Shown here piece after piece: positions 11,401 through 18,765 of a stretch of 19,374 nucleotides of DNA. Source of the stretch: Thermoplasmata archaeon (GTDB lineage Archaea > Thermoplasmatota > Thermoplasmata > SG8-5 > JAGLSY01); NCBI GenBank assembly GCA_023135545.1, contig JAGLSY010000276.1, positions 1-19,374 of the forward strand. The letters run 5' to 3'. The translations under genes were made by a program, and so were the position numbers. How positions within the stretch are numbered: the first letter of the stretch is position 1; the number at the start of each line of letters is the position of its first letter. The notes under the pieces were generated by a model, which was given only the letters and a program-made list of their open reading frames with translations, made no database searches and was not told the origin of the DNA.

Positions 11401-14400
11401 GCAGCAATTACACAGAGACCCCGACATCTTTGTCAGTTATTGGTGGGAATAAAATCTATTGCTATGACATAAATGGGAACATCGTATGGAGCAAGAATGT
11501 TTCTCACGACAGTGCTAACGCCGGTGGTGTTGGCTCCCCTATAACAGCAGATATAGATGGCGACAATGTTTATGAGATTATCACGGTATTTGAGAACTGG
11601 GTTGTGAGAGTCTTTGACCAGAATGGTAATGAAAAATGGAATTACAGTGATCCGTCTGGTGAAATAATGTCTAATTGGCTCGCTCCTGCATCTGTGGCAG
11701 ATGTTTATACAACAATACCAGGTTTGGAAATATTGATTAATACTGCCTATAATTTCTATGTAATTTCAAGTAATGGCACATTGATATGGAATCATTCAAT
11801 ACCTAGTGGTTGGGGAGGTAGACCTCGTCAACCCATTGTTGCAGATATTGACAATGATACAAACCTGGAAGTATTGGTAGGTGGCAGAGACCTTTATTGT
11901 TTCAAATTTTACAGCGGGAATGCTTCTGATAAGGCTCCCTGGCCAACATTCAACCATGACAATAGGCGAACTGGCAGATACAATGATATTCCACCCCTGC
12001 CTGGCCCAGTCCGCAACCTCAACACAGGCGAGGATTTCCCGACAATCCAGGATGCCTGCTACGACACAGATACCTTAGACGGTCACACCATAACCGTGGA
12101 TGCCGGCACCTATGTTGAGAATGTAAATGTTTTCAAGGAATTGACAATAATCGGTGCTGATAAGAATACAACCATTATTGATGGAGGCGGTGTAATGGCC
12201 AATATCTGGGTCGGAAGCCCCAATGTTACAATCACTGGCTTCACATTCGTCAATGGGTTAGGACTGACCTTTGTCAACTCAGATAATGGGCACATAGCGG
12301 ATAGCATATTCGGTGAAGGCGGGGCAGAAATACGAAACTCCTACAATGTCACCATAGAGGGGAATGTAATACTGGGCCTTGGTCCTTGTGATTATATCCA
12401 CCTGTATGATGGGGGATACCACACCGTTGTAAACAACACATTAACAAATTGCTTTTCAGGGATTGAAATATTCCATGATTCTGTGAACAACACGATATCA
12501 GATAATCAAATATTTTTCAGTAAATGGGGAATCACAATCGCCGCCGATGACAATTTTATTTCAAATAACACCGTGGAGCAATGCTTCGGGGAAGGAATTC
12601 GATGCACATCGGACTCTAGTGATAATCAGATATATCACAATAATTTCATTGATAATCTAGCACAGGCAAATGATACTGGTAATAACAATTCCTGGGACAA
12701 CGGCTACCCCTCTGGCGGCAATTACTGGTCTGATTATGTTGGTCCAGATATGTTCTCCGGCCCGGACCAGGACATACCTGGCAGTGATGGGATCGGAGAC
12801 ACAGCTTACACTAACATTGCAGGCGGTACAGGAGCCCAGGATAATTATCCGTTTACGACTACGAGCGGGGCTTTCCCTATCATTGATGCTTCAGATTGGC
12901 CAATGCTTGGGAGGGGTCCAGAACACATGAGCTATACAGAAAGCCCCGGTCCCATCACCAATGATACATTATGGGAATTTTCCAGCACTCCGATCTACAA
13001 TGTTGGAACTTCTTCACCAGTGATATCTGGAAATATTACATATGTGACCACAGCCAATGCAAATGGCAGTTATTTGATCGCTTTGAATAAATACACAGGG
13101 GAAGTTCAATATGAATTGTACCTTGGAACAGAGGGAGCTAGCCATCCTGTTGTTATTGGAGATCATATTTACATCAATCTTAGGAAGAACAGCCTGAGTT
13201 CATCAGACTGGCAGGATAGATGGATAGACACAAAATGCATTAACAAGAACACACAGAACATTGAATGGAGCTCTCGATTGATGTACACCAGTCCGGTAAA
13301 TTTTCCACCAGAAATTACAATTGAAAATAATAATCTCTATAGGGTTTCTAACATAATTATGGATGCGAACTTTACAATTTCTCATGTTAGTATACAATGC
13401 CTCAACCTTAAGAATGGAAATATCATCTGGACGAATAATTTCACTTCAGACAGGCAACCAAGCGGCCACCCACCCTTGTCAATTGGAGAGGAGATTGTAT
13501 TTTTAACAGGCTACAATGGTGTTTACGGCTTTAATAAGCTCAATGGTACGTTTATCTGGCAATACTCACCAGCATTATCTCCTCTAACCAGCACGGTCGC
13601 AACGATAGTAAATAATGAGGTATATTTCGGCTCACGAAATTATATGTATTGTCTCAATGAATCCGATGGGTCTCTGAACTGGGAAAAATACTTGGGTGAT
13701 AATACTTATCCAACCCCTCCAGCATATTCAAATGGGAAAGTAATAACCGGGTATTCAAACTTCACCACAGGACACTCATTCTTAATAGCTTTGGATTCGA
13801 TCAGTGGAAATACCATATGGCTATCTCAAGAGATATCTGAAAGAATGTATGATGCTCCAGTCATTTCAAATGGGATTATCTATGCTGGTTTTTATAATTA
13901 TGTAAAAGCTTTTGATGAGATCAGTGGATTGGAATTATGGGAAACCGATTATCTATCTGGGGGAATGTACATTTTCCCTAATTACAATACTCCAGCCATA
14001 TCTGATGGTATATTGTTCATTACGGTTGGGCGTTCACATTTGTATGCAATTGGTGATGGAAATCATCCACCGATCGCAAATGCTGGCCCAGACCAATGGG
14101 TCGATGAGGACACATTGATTTTGCTGGACGGCTCAGGAAGTTCAGACAATGCCGGAATAGTGAACTTCACCTGGACATTCAATGATGGGGGACTAGTAAC
14201 ATTGACTGTACTAACCACATCATACACATTCAATGAACCAGGAACTTACATTATAACCCTGAATGTAAGTGACGCCGAAGGCAACTGGGATACCGACACC
14301 TGCACCATCTATGTCAACGACACTACCAACCCAACCGCCGATGCCAGCCCTGACCAATATGTTAACGAAGACGCATTGGTTTGGCTTGATGGCTCTAACA

Positions 14401-16652
14401 GCAATGACAATGTTGGAATAATCAGCTATGAATGGGCATTCAATGATGGTGGGCCAGTGTTGTTAATCGGAGTAAATCCATCATACACATTCAACGAGCC
14501 AGGAACCTACTTGATCACTCTGAATGTAAGTGATGCCGAAGGCAACTGGGACACAGACACCTGCACTATCTATGTAGCTGATGTGACAGTCCCTGTTGCA
14601 GATGCCGGCCCCGACCAGTGGGTTGATGAAGACAACAATGTAACATTTAACGGCTCTGGGAGTACAGACAACGTGGGCATTTTAAATTACACCTGGACCT
14701 TCGATGACAATGGCATTCCAATAATCTCGTATGAGGCCAATGCGATCTATAATTTCTCTGAGCCAGGCATTTATAATGTGACTCTAAATGTTACAGATAA
14801 TGCCGGTAACTGGGATACGGATCTCTGCATAATTTATGTCAATGACACAACTAATCCCGTGGCAGATGCGGGGCCGGACCAATGGGTTGATGAAGATTCC
14901 ATTGTCTATTTGAATGGAAGTGCCAGCTCCGATAATGTCGGCATTGTGAATTACATCTGGACATTAGACGATAATGGAAGTCCAATAGCTTTGAACGGCT
15001 CGATTATATCCTATATATTCGCGGAGCCAGGCATTTACAATATTATCCTTGATGTGAGTGATGGAGCGGGCAATTGGGATACAGATAATTGCATCATCTT
15101 CGTCAATGACACAACATCCCCGGTGGCCGATGCAGGCCCAGACCAGTTCCGGGCTCTGAACGATGCCGGTTACATCACCATAATACTTGATGCCAGCAGA
15201 AGCTATGACAATGTCGGCATTGTGAATTACACCTGGACCTTTGACGATAATGGCATCCTCCAGACTCTTTACGGAGAATCCCCATATCACACTTTCACTG
15301 AAGTCGGGGTATCTGTCATAACTTTGACAGTCTTGGATGATGCTGGCAATAGTGATATTGACACCTGCACGATAGCTGTTGGGGATGACAGCCCGCCAGT
15401 GATATCGAGCATAATAATTGCTCCACCCGAGCCAAACAACCGGGCCGTGATAACCATCCTGTGCCAGGTCACCGATAATGTGGGCCTGGATTCGGTTGTT
15501 CTTACCTACCTGCATAACGGAACCATGTGGCTTACTCTTCCGATGGGGAATGATGTATCTGACACTTACAGGATAAATATCGGGCCAGTAAGTCAGAGCT
15601 TCACCTATTTCATCAATGCAACAGACACCAGCCGTATCACGGCCAGTTATTCTGGCGAGGTCATCATTAAGAATGCCCAAATCGAGGCCAGCTATGATGG
15701 GCTGAATCCAGACCTGCTGGAAGTTCCTGGATCAGTTGTGGTGATAACAGGCATGATAAGCGTGGATGGCGAATTCAATGGAACAGGAATGTATATCGCC
15801 CTGTTGTTCAACGGCGAGGTCATCGAGTTGATACCGGTCCGGGAGGATGGCTCCTTTGAACTCGAGTTCACTGTTCCCATGCTCGAAGATAGGGACAATA
15901 GACTTGAACTGGAGCTAAGAGATAATATTGCCGGGGAAAGCCAGATACTCAATTCCCTTATTATTCCCACACCACATGGAAAGGACCCCATCACATGGGC
16001 ATTTATCCTGTTCGGTTCTGTAATAGCTACATCTGCCGCGCTCGGTCTGGCCACTGAGGTTGGGAAATACGCTTTCCTCCTCTTCTTCATCCCATTGTAT
16101 TCCAAGCTGAAGAAGGATAAGATACTTGACACCTACACCAGGGGTAAGATCCACGGTTACATCATGGCCAATCCCGGAGAGCATTACAATGCCATAAAGC
16201 GGGCGCTGGACATCAACAACGGCTCCCTGGCCTATAACCTGAATGTCCTTGAAAAGGAGGGTATAATAAAATCAAAAACCGATGGCATGTACAAACGCTT
16301 TTACCCCAGCGATATGAATATTCCCAATGGCGGGCCAGCAAACCTCTCTGAGGCTCAAAAGCAGATCATCAGGAACATCAAGGATACACCGGGGATATCG
16401 CAGAAGGACATTGCGGCCCTCATGGGACTGAGCGCTTCCACCATCAACTACCACATAGCAAAGCTGGAAGAAATGGATTATGTCAAGAAGGAGAAGAAGG
16501 GCATGAGGGTTCAATATTATCTTGATAAACCGGTGGTATTTGCACAGCCAGTTAAAAACCCTGTAATGCTGAAAAAGATAGAAAGAGCATACAGGGATGG
16601 CAAGATCAACAAGGCGGCCTACGAGAGGAACAAGAGGAAGTTCAGCGGCTGA
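8496..16652 (+). CDS. Giant membrane-anchored surface protein: beta-helices, propellers, five PKD domains and tandem cytoplasmic winged helices
   Basis: 2718 residues; numbering is from ATG 8496. Order: signal peptide (hydrophobic core about 18-36); NosD-like beta-helix 1 (65-400); beta-helix 2 (406-732); FG-GAP/PQQ-like propeller with DxDGDG calcium motifs such as DLDGDGDMEIVVG (743-1165); beta-helix 3 (1170-1455); PQQ-like propeller with repeats like YGFNKLNGTFIWQY (1464-1855); five PKD domains, most starting ADAGPDQWVDED (about 1856-2296); two Ig-like domains (about 2299-2490); one membrane helix (WAFILFGSVIATSAALGLAT, 2501-2520) and an aromatic YAFLLFFIPLY. Then, inside the cell, winged helix 1 (2543-2605, RGKIHGYIMANPGEHYNAIK), winged helix 2 (2617-2678, ISQKDIAALMGLSASTINYH) and a basic SHOCT-like tail. 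Many N-x-S/T sites fit S-layer-side glycosylation. Inferred role: surface binding coupled directly to transcription. Ligand and targets are unknown. No stop interrupts the frame. Confidence 0.9.
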   Translation: MKKGRKGIECGKIMNRFWMWLLACMLVISPLASFAIIGVVGGTGSSETVSSNPSNLLLATGSVLNINTGENFTTIQDAIDDSDTLDGHIIEIGAGTYAEHVNVTKSLEIYGVDKAASIVSGPSIDMIFNITADNVKIHNLSITGSGHAIRLWNAGYATISDLYVSCSGGVVIADNSFNNHIQNVESSTGNNIFGMYFFNCNYTTVINSTLITDSDGIFLEDCNDFTLIGNNASHGMFGIFLSNSSRNIIQDNSIYDNHFSFAVGAGLLIQAGSNFNTIEGNEIGINDYGIEISNSADNVVRYNSIINNFKGSSIASLTCMNNSIYNNNFLNSVFYQANDITLTNFWNSSYPTGGNYWSDYVGPDVFSGPLQDQPGSDGIGDTPYVDIQGGAGNQDNYPLMYPLGDGPVHNVDTDEFFPAIQIAIDDPDTLDGHTIEVSAGTYNENVEIHKSVTLIGEDNETTLIGGNGSGNIVFINNVDWVTISGFLIDGNYQSFHGIYLLHADNCTIINNHIIRNSNNGIRIEHSSYGIVSNNNVSSNSNVGVYLWGTLADGIPRFNIISNSKLENNSGYGIRLDSAQNNDILNNSIIDNGAGTHLQANSDYNFYFNNNISSNSGQGISLSAGDNFNTFIGNTISLNDEGVDIPSTSPSNNYFYHNNFIDNTIQASDISTNFWNDTYPSGGNYWSDYTGNDVFSGPNQDLPGSDGIGDTPYVDIQGGAGNLDNYPLMTPNGWLNITPSPILNWSVTTSPWIRGEPAVYDLDGDGDMEIVVGDTANKVLCLDHYGNEIWNVSVIGDIYVSPPAIDDLDNDGIPEILVSVQYYPSPPNEGRVYCIAPNGSINWIYFNQNPPPTSGPAIFDINDDGNKEVIVNMMGAGTVCLDHDGNQLWRTLFPDYKTNVNPRGVTPTIEDIDGDGEYEIVTPVDHTGVAVLDKNGNLTWCSRWNGPGTTTALTVADLDLDGNFEILKSGSNYTETPTSLSVIGGNKIYCYDINGNIVWSKNVSHDSANAGGVGSPITADIDGDNVYEIITVFENWVVRVFDQNGNEKWNYSDPSGEIMSNWLAPASVADVYTTIPGLEILINTAYNFYVISSNGTLIWNHSIPSGWGGRPRQPIVADIDNDTNLEVLVGGRDLYCFKFYSGNASDKAPWPTFNHDNRRTGRYNDIPPLPGPVRNLNTGEDFPTIQDACYDTDTLDGHTITVDAGTYVENVNVFKELTIIGADKNTTIIDGGGVMANIWVGSPNVTITGFTFVNGLGLTFVNSDNGHIADSIFGEGGAEIRNSYNVTIEGNVILGLGPCDYIHLYDGGYHTVVNNTLTNCFSGIEIFHDSVNNTISDNQIFFSKWGITIAADDNFISNNTVEQCFGEGIRCTSDSSDNQIYHNNFIDNLAQANDTGNNNSWDNGYPSGGNYWSDYVGPDMFSGPDQDIPGSDGIGDTAYTNIAGGTGAQDNYPFTTTSGAFPIIDASDWPMLGRGPEHMSYTESPGPITNDTLWEFSSTPIYNVGTSSPVISGNITYVTTANANGSYLIALNKYTGEVQYELYLGTEGASHPVVIGDHIYINLRKNSLSSSDWQDRWIDTKCINKNTQNIEWSSRLMYTSPVNFPPEITIENNNLYRVSNIIMDANFTISHVSIQCLNLKNGNIIWTNNFTSDRQPSGHPPLSIGEEIVFLTGYNGVYGFNKLNGTFIWQYSPALSPLTSTVATIVNNEVYFGSRNYMYCLNESDGSLNWEKYLGDNTYPTPPAYSNGKVITGYSNFTTGHSFLIALDSISGNTIWLSQEISERMYDAPVISNGIIYAGFYNYVKAFDEISGLELWETDYLSGGMYIFPNYNTPAISDGILFITVGRSHLYAIGDGNHPPIANAGPDQWVDEDTLILLDGSGSSDNAGIVNFTWTFNDGGLVTLTVLTTSYTFNEPGTYIITLNVSDAEGNWDTDTCTIYVNDTTNPTADASPDQYVNEDALVWLDGSNSNDNVGIISYEWAFNDGGPVLLIGVNPSYTFNEPGTYLITLNVSDAEGNWDTDTCTIYVADVTVPVADAGPDQWVDEDNNVTFNGSGSTDNVGILNYTWTFDDNGIPIISYEANAIYNFSEPGIYNVTLNVTDNAGNWDTDLCIIYVNDTTNPVADAGPDQWVDEDSIVYLNGSASSDNVGIVNYIWTLDDNGSPIALNGSIISYIFAEPGIYNIILDVSDGAGNWDTDNCIIFVNDTTSPVADAGPDQFRALNDAGYITIILDASRSYDNVGIVNYTWTFDDNGILQTLYGESPYHTFTEVGVSVITLTVLDDAGNSDIDTCTIAVGDDSPPVISSIIIAPPEPNNRAVITILCQVTDNVGLDSVVLTYLHNGTMWLTLPMGNDVSDTYRINIGPVSQSFTYFINATDTSRITASYSGEVIIKNAQIEASYDGLNPDLLEVPGSVVVITGMISVDGEFNGTGMYIALLFNGEVIELIPVREDGSFELEFTVPMLEDRDNRLELELRDNIAGESQILNSLIIPTPHGKDPITWAFILFGSVIATSAALGLATEVGKYAFLLFFIPLYSKLKKDKILDTYTRGKIHGYIMANPGEHYNAIKRALDINNGSLAYNLNVLEKEGIIKSKTDGMYKRFYPSDMNIPNGGPANLSEAQKQIIRNIKDTPGISQKDIAALMGLSASTINYHIAKLEEMDYVKKEKKGMRVQYYLDKPVVFAQPVKNPVMLKKIERAYRDGKINKAAYERNKRKFSG
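9618..9674 (+). repeat. 57-bp perfect in-frame direct repeat, copy 1
   Basis: Encodes the GSDGIGDTPYVDIQGGAGN end motif of beta-helix module 1. It is identical over 57 bp to 10602-10658, 984 bp (328 codons) downstream, although the surrounding module sequences have diverged. Confidence 0.9.
10602..10658 (+). repeat. 57-bp perfect in-frame direct repeat, copy 2
   Basis: End motif of beta-helix module 2, identical to 9618-9674. The equivalent end of module 3 (about 12781-12850) is recognisable but diverged at the DNA level. Confidence 0.9.
14061..15390 (+). repeat. Five tandem PKD-domain repeats within the giant gene
   Basis: Units start near 14061, 14326, 14584, 14848 and 15112, about 260-275 bp each. 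Each unit has the pattern A-(N/D)-A-(G/S)-PDQ, then a DNVGI-type segment, a W-x-(F/L)-(N/D)-D strand, EPGxYxxxLxVxDxxGNWDTD, and ends in CxIxVxD. Units 1 and 2 are the closest in DNA (EPGTY and SDAEGNWDTDTC shared). Unit 5 is the most divergent (QFRALND; GNSDIDTC instead of GNWDTD). PKD domains act as rigid stalk or interaction modules. Confidence 0.85.
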
Positions 16653-16677
16653 TTTTCCGATATCACCTTGACCATTC

Positions 16678-16685
16678 TATTTATA
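16678..16685 (+). promoter_or_regulatory. TATA box of the EamA permease, probably leaderless
   Basis: TATTTATA is centred about 26 bases before ATG 16708, the normal TATA-to-start distance in archaea. No Shine-Dalgarno sequence is visible in between, so transcription probably begins at or very near the start codon. Confidence 0.6.
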
Positions 16686-16707
16686 CCACTTTCCCAATCC
16701 GCAAATA

Positions 16708-17598
16708 ATGAAAAAGTCCGAGCTCGCGATTATGGTTGCCGTCGTATCTGTTTCATTCTCGGCCATATTGATAAGATGGTCCTCCGCCCCGGCACTGGCC
16801 ATAGCCTTCTGGAGGCTTTTCTTCACCACACTTTTCCTACTTCCCTTTTTCATATTGTGGAAGCGCGATGAGTTGAAAAACCTCGGGTGGAAGAGGATGG
16901 GTGGCACAATCTTGATCGGCGCGGTGCTGGCCATGCACTTTTCCCTTTGGGTGAAGTCCCTGGAGATGACCACCGTGGCAAGCTCTGTGATCCTTGTCAC
17001 CGCCCATCCTATTTTGGTGGCTGGTATGTCCTATTATCTGTGGAAGGAGCCACTGTCAAAAGCAAATGTGGCCGGAATAATCATTGCAATAGTCGGCGTG
17101 ATAATACTTTCCTATGGGGACCTGGGAGCCGGCAACATATGGGGTAATATATTGGCCTATATCGCCGGGGTATGTGCCGGATTGTACATACTAGCCGGGA
17201 GGAAAATGCGCCGTGATATCTCTCTGCTTACATACGCCTTCCTCGTCTACATGTGGTGCTTTGTTTTCCTCTTCATCCTGTGCCTGGCCACTTCCACACT
17301 CCTATATCCTTACCCGGCAAGTGATTTCTACCTGTTCATTCTGATGGCCGCAGTCCCAGGAATACTGGGCCACACCCTCTACAACTGGTCGCTGAAGCAC
17401 GTGAGAGCGTCGGTGGTTTCCGTCAGCCTGTTGGGGGAGCCCATCGGCTCGACCCTCCTGGCCTTCGTTCTTCTGGGGGAAGCGCCTGCATCGGTTCTCG
17501 TTATAATCGGGGGTGGATTCACCCTGGTGGGGATTGTGATGGCTGCCAGAAAGGTCAGGAAAAGGAGAAAGAAGGGGAACTGGAAACCTACCTGCTGA
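16708..17598 (+). CDS. EamA-family (DMT superfamily) ten-helix permease
   Basis: The 296-residue polytopic membrane protein has two EamA halves and about ten hydrophobic helices. The first half begins LAIMVAVVSVSFSAILIRWS (the SFSAILIRW stretch is typical of helix 1) and includes ALAIAFWRLFFTTLFLLPFF. The second half begins near LLTYAFLVYMWC and ends with the usual SLLGEPIGSTLLAFVLLGEAP followed by a last helix and a basic tail (RKVRKRRKK). Members export or exchange amino acids, nucleotides, sugars or other metabolites; substrate cannot be read from sequence. The gene starts 55 bp after the giant gene but appears to have its own promoter. It is the last + strand gene, converging on the MNT-HEPN pair. 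Codon and base composition resemble the G/C-richer citrate operon. Confidence 0.85.
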   Translation: MKKSELAIMVAVVSVSFSAILIRWSSAPALAIAFWRLFFTTLFLLPFFILWKRDELKNLGWKRMGGTILIGAVLAMHFSLWVKSLEMTTVASSVILVTAHPILVAGMSYYLWKEPLSKANVAGIIIAIVGVIILSYGDLGAGNIWGNILAYIAGVCAGLYILAGRKMRRDISLLTYAFLVYMWCFVFLFILCLATSTLLYPYPASDFYLFILMAAVPGILGHTLYNWSLKHVRASVVSVSLLGEPIGSTLLAFVLLGEAPASVLVIIGGGFTLVGIVMAARKVRKRRKKGNWKPTC

Positions 17599-17644
17599 CC
17601 CTCACCCATGCTAGCGTATAGCAGATACCCACCCTTGTAAGATA

Positions 17645-17706
17645 TTCTGTTATTACAATTACAGAAAACTCTTATCTTTACGGATTCTGTTACTACAATA
17701 ACAGAA
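17645..17706 (+). repeat. Left copy of the palindrome-pair element bracketing the MNT-HEPN module
   Basis: Two 22-bp palindromes of the form TTCTGT-N10-ACAGAA (17645-17666 and 17685-17706) are separated by 18 bp, and the second abuts the MNT stop codon. The spacer holds a TATA-like CTTATCTTTA (17671-17680) on the + strand. Read on +, the element is an inverted, diverged copy of the HEPN promoter element at 18700-18760; the longest shared run is ACAATTACAGAAAA. It lies between convergent 3' ends, where an operator is not expected. The remainder of the 17599-17706 gap (17599-17644) shows nothing notable. Confidence 0.7.
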
Positions 17707-18342
17707 TTATATCCATATCTTCTTCTTTTTGTATTCCACCTTGTGTGATTTAAAGGTCATAATTACTTCATCAGACAGTCTCGATGGCACCATAATAACA
17801 CCATCACCGAGCTTTTCACCGTGTTTCCCAATTATGCCCTCCTTCTCACTACAGTATTCCTTACCCTTGACCGTTTTTTCGACCTTATACCCATACAACG
17901 CCCTGTGTACTGCCATTTTATCTTTGGGTGCTAAAGAGCTTAAGGAATATGAAAAGATAGTTGCTGGCTTCATGTATTGTTTACTCCTTTTTAGAATCTT
18001 GGTCTCGGGGAGTGCCCAGATGATTATACCTTCATTCGCAATTGTTCTTAGAAATTCAGTGTCGAGATGTGGGTCATTCATATTTTCCATTACAAAGGAG
18101 AATGAATGAGGAATACTATGTTTTGAAAGCACTTCTGAAGCGATTTCATGTGCCTTTTTCCCTTCCTCACCAATCTCTGGATTCTGTTTTGAATTGAATA
18201 AAAGCAGCAGGTCAATATCGCTCTTTTTGTGGAATTCATTTTTAACTGCGGAGCCAAACAATATCACTATTTCGAGGTTTGGAATGTCCTTCGCACGACT
18301 CACGAAATCAATTATCGGCAGTTTCAGTTTCTCGGGTATCAT
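17707..18342 (-). CDS. MNT-type nucleotidyltransferase, probable antitoxin of a HEPN/MNT pair
   Basis: The 211-residue minus-strand protein has an N-terminal minimal nucleotidyltransferase fold. The signature FGSAVKNEFHKKSDIDLLLL contains Gly30-Ser31, ten residues, then Asp42-x-Asp44, the metal-binding pair. A later segment (PHLDTEFLRTIANEGIIIW) fits the end of the MNT domain. About 100 residues follow that I do not recognise, rich in Lys and ending KKKKIWI; standard MNT antitoxins are only 95-150 residues. In studied HEPN/MNT systems the MNT protein neutralises the HEPN RNase, often by AMPylating it. The ATG overlaps the upstream HEPN stop (ATGA, 4-bp overlap), with GGTGGG about 6 bases before it, so translation is coupled. 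Toxin-antitoxin function is inferred from the pairing. Confidence 0.75.
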   Translation of the reverse strand: MIPEKLKLPIIDFVSRAKDIPNLEIVILFGSAVKNEFHKKSDIDLLLLFNSKQNPEIGEEGKKAHEIASEVLSKHSIPHSFSFVMENMNDPHLDTEFLRTIANEGIIIWALPETKILKRSKQYMKPATIFSYSLSSLAPKDKMAVHRALYGYKVEKTVKGKEYCSEKEGIIGKHGEKLGDGVIMVPSRLSDEVIMTFKSHKVEYKKKKIWI

Positions 18343-18680
18343 TCAGTAGCCCACCGTTCTATTTTAGATATAATATCCAAAGCCTCATCGAGGACTTCAC
18401 CATTGCCCTTTCCGCCATACCATCTGCCATGTCGGAGGGTATCCAGTCTCTCGAACTGCATAGCTATATCACCCCGATCATTCTCTCTTAATAGGGCTGG
18501 CAGACCTGTATGTGTGTCCCTGTGTTCACCATATTTATCCTCTAGGCCATAAGCAATAAATTGTTGTGCCATTCCATAGCACAACTCTACAACTGCTACT
18601 AGGTGAACAGGGTCATCTTTGAGTTTGGCAACACTCGCTTTGATCTCTCTAGCTTTTTTTAAATGGCTATCTGCCTTCAT
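18339..18680 (-). CDS. Small HEPN-like helical protein, probable toxin partner of the MNT gene
   Basis: 113 residues, predicted mostly helical. It starts MKADSHLKKAREIKASVAKL and contains ERLDTLRHGRWYGG near 77-90, matching the HEPN pattern of an Arg followed by His (here R78-x5-H84) and the LR-x3-WYG turn common in archaeal HEPN proteins before the last helix. HEPN proteins next to MNT genes are usually metal-independent RNases. The start is supported by GGTGAT about 5 bases upstream of the ATG at 18680. It precedes and overlaps the MNT gene, the usual toxin-first order for this system. The HEPN call rests on motif and partner rather than strong similarity; an RxxxxH-lacking or inactive variant is possible. 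Confidence 0.6.
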   Translation of the reverse strand: MKADSHLKKAREIKASVAKLKDDPVHLVAVVELCYGMAQQFIAYGLEDKYGEHRDTHTGLPALLRENDRGDIAMQFERLDTLRHGRWYGGKGNGEVLDEALDIISKIERWATE

Positions 18681-18699
18681 CGTTAATCACCTGTTAATT

Positions 18700-18760
18700 T
18701 TCTGTTACATAGTTACAGAAGTTCTACTAAATAAGTTTTTCTGTAATTGTGTAACAAGAA
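18700..18760 (-). repeat. Right copy of the palindrome-pair element (HEPN-MNT promoter/operator)
   Basis: Contains a TTCTGT-N9-ACAGAA palindrome at 18700-18720 and an imperfect one at 18739-18760, separated by 18 bp as in the left copy at 17645-17706. The copies are in inverted orientation around the two genes. The outer end is 5 bp from the stop codon of the neighbouring archaeosine-synthase-like gene. Confidence 0.7.
18727..18735 (-). promoter_or_regulatory. TATA box of the HEPN-MNT operon between two palindromes
   Basis: On the minus strand this reads CTTATTTAG. It predicts a start near 18705, inside the proximal palindrome (18700-18720), with a leader of about 25 bases that contains the GGTGAT ribosome site. 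The two palindromes flank the TATA box, a layout suited to autorepression. Confidence 0.55.
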
Positions 18761-18765
18761 TGAGT

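Noticed and set aside
14061..15390. Regularly spaced repeats suggesting a CRISPR-like array.
   Set aside because: Period is about 260-275 bp, the repeats are degenerate and in frame, and they encode PKD domains.
14964..15680. A 238-codon minus-strand open frame opposite the PKD repeats.
   Set aside because: It is a shadow of the repeated PKD coding sequence: no ribosome site, no recognisable domain, and the + strand product is unambiguous.
17645..17706. The two palindromes downstream of MNT as simple transcription terminators.
   Set aside because: The stems are A/T-rich and lack T-tracts, and near-matching palindromes with the same spacing lie in the promoter at 18700-18760, which argues for protein-binding or repeat identity.
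17729..18109. A 126-codon + strand open frame over the MNT gene, downstream of the left promoter-like element.
   Set aside because: No ribosome site and no recognisable protein features; if transcribed from the left element it would more likely be an antisense RNA.
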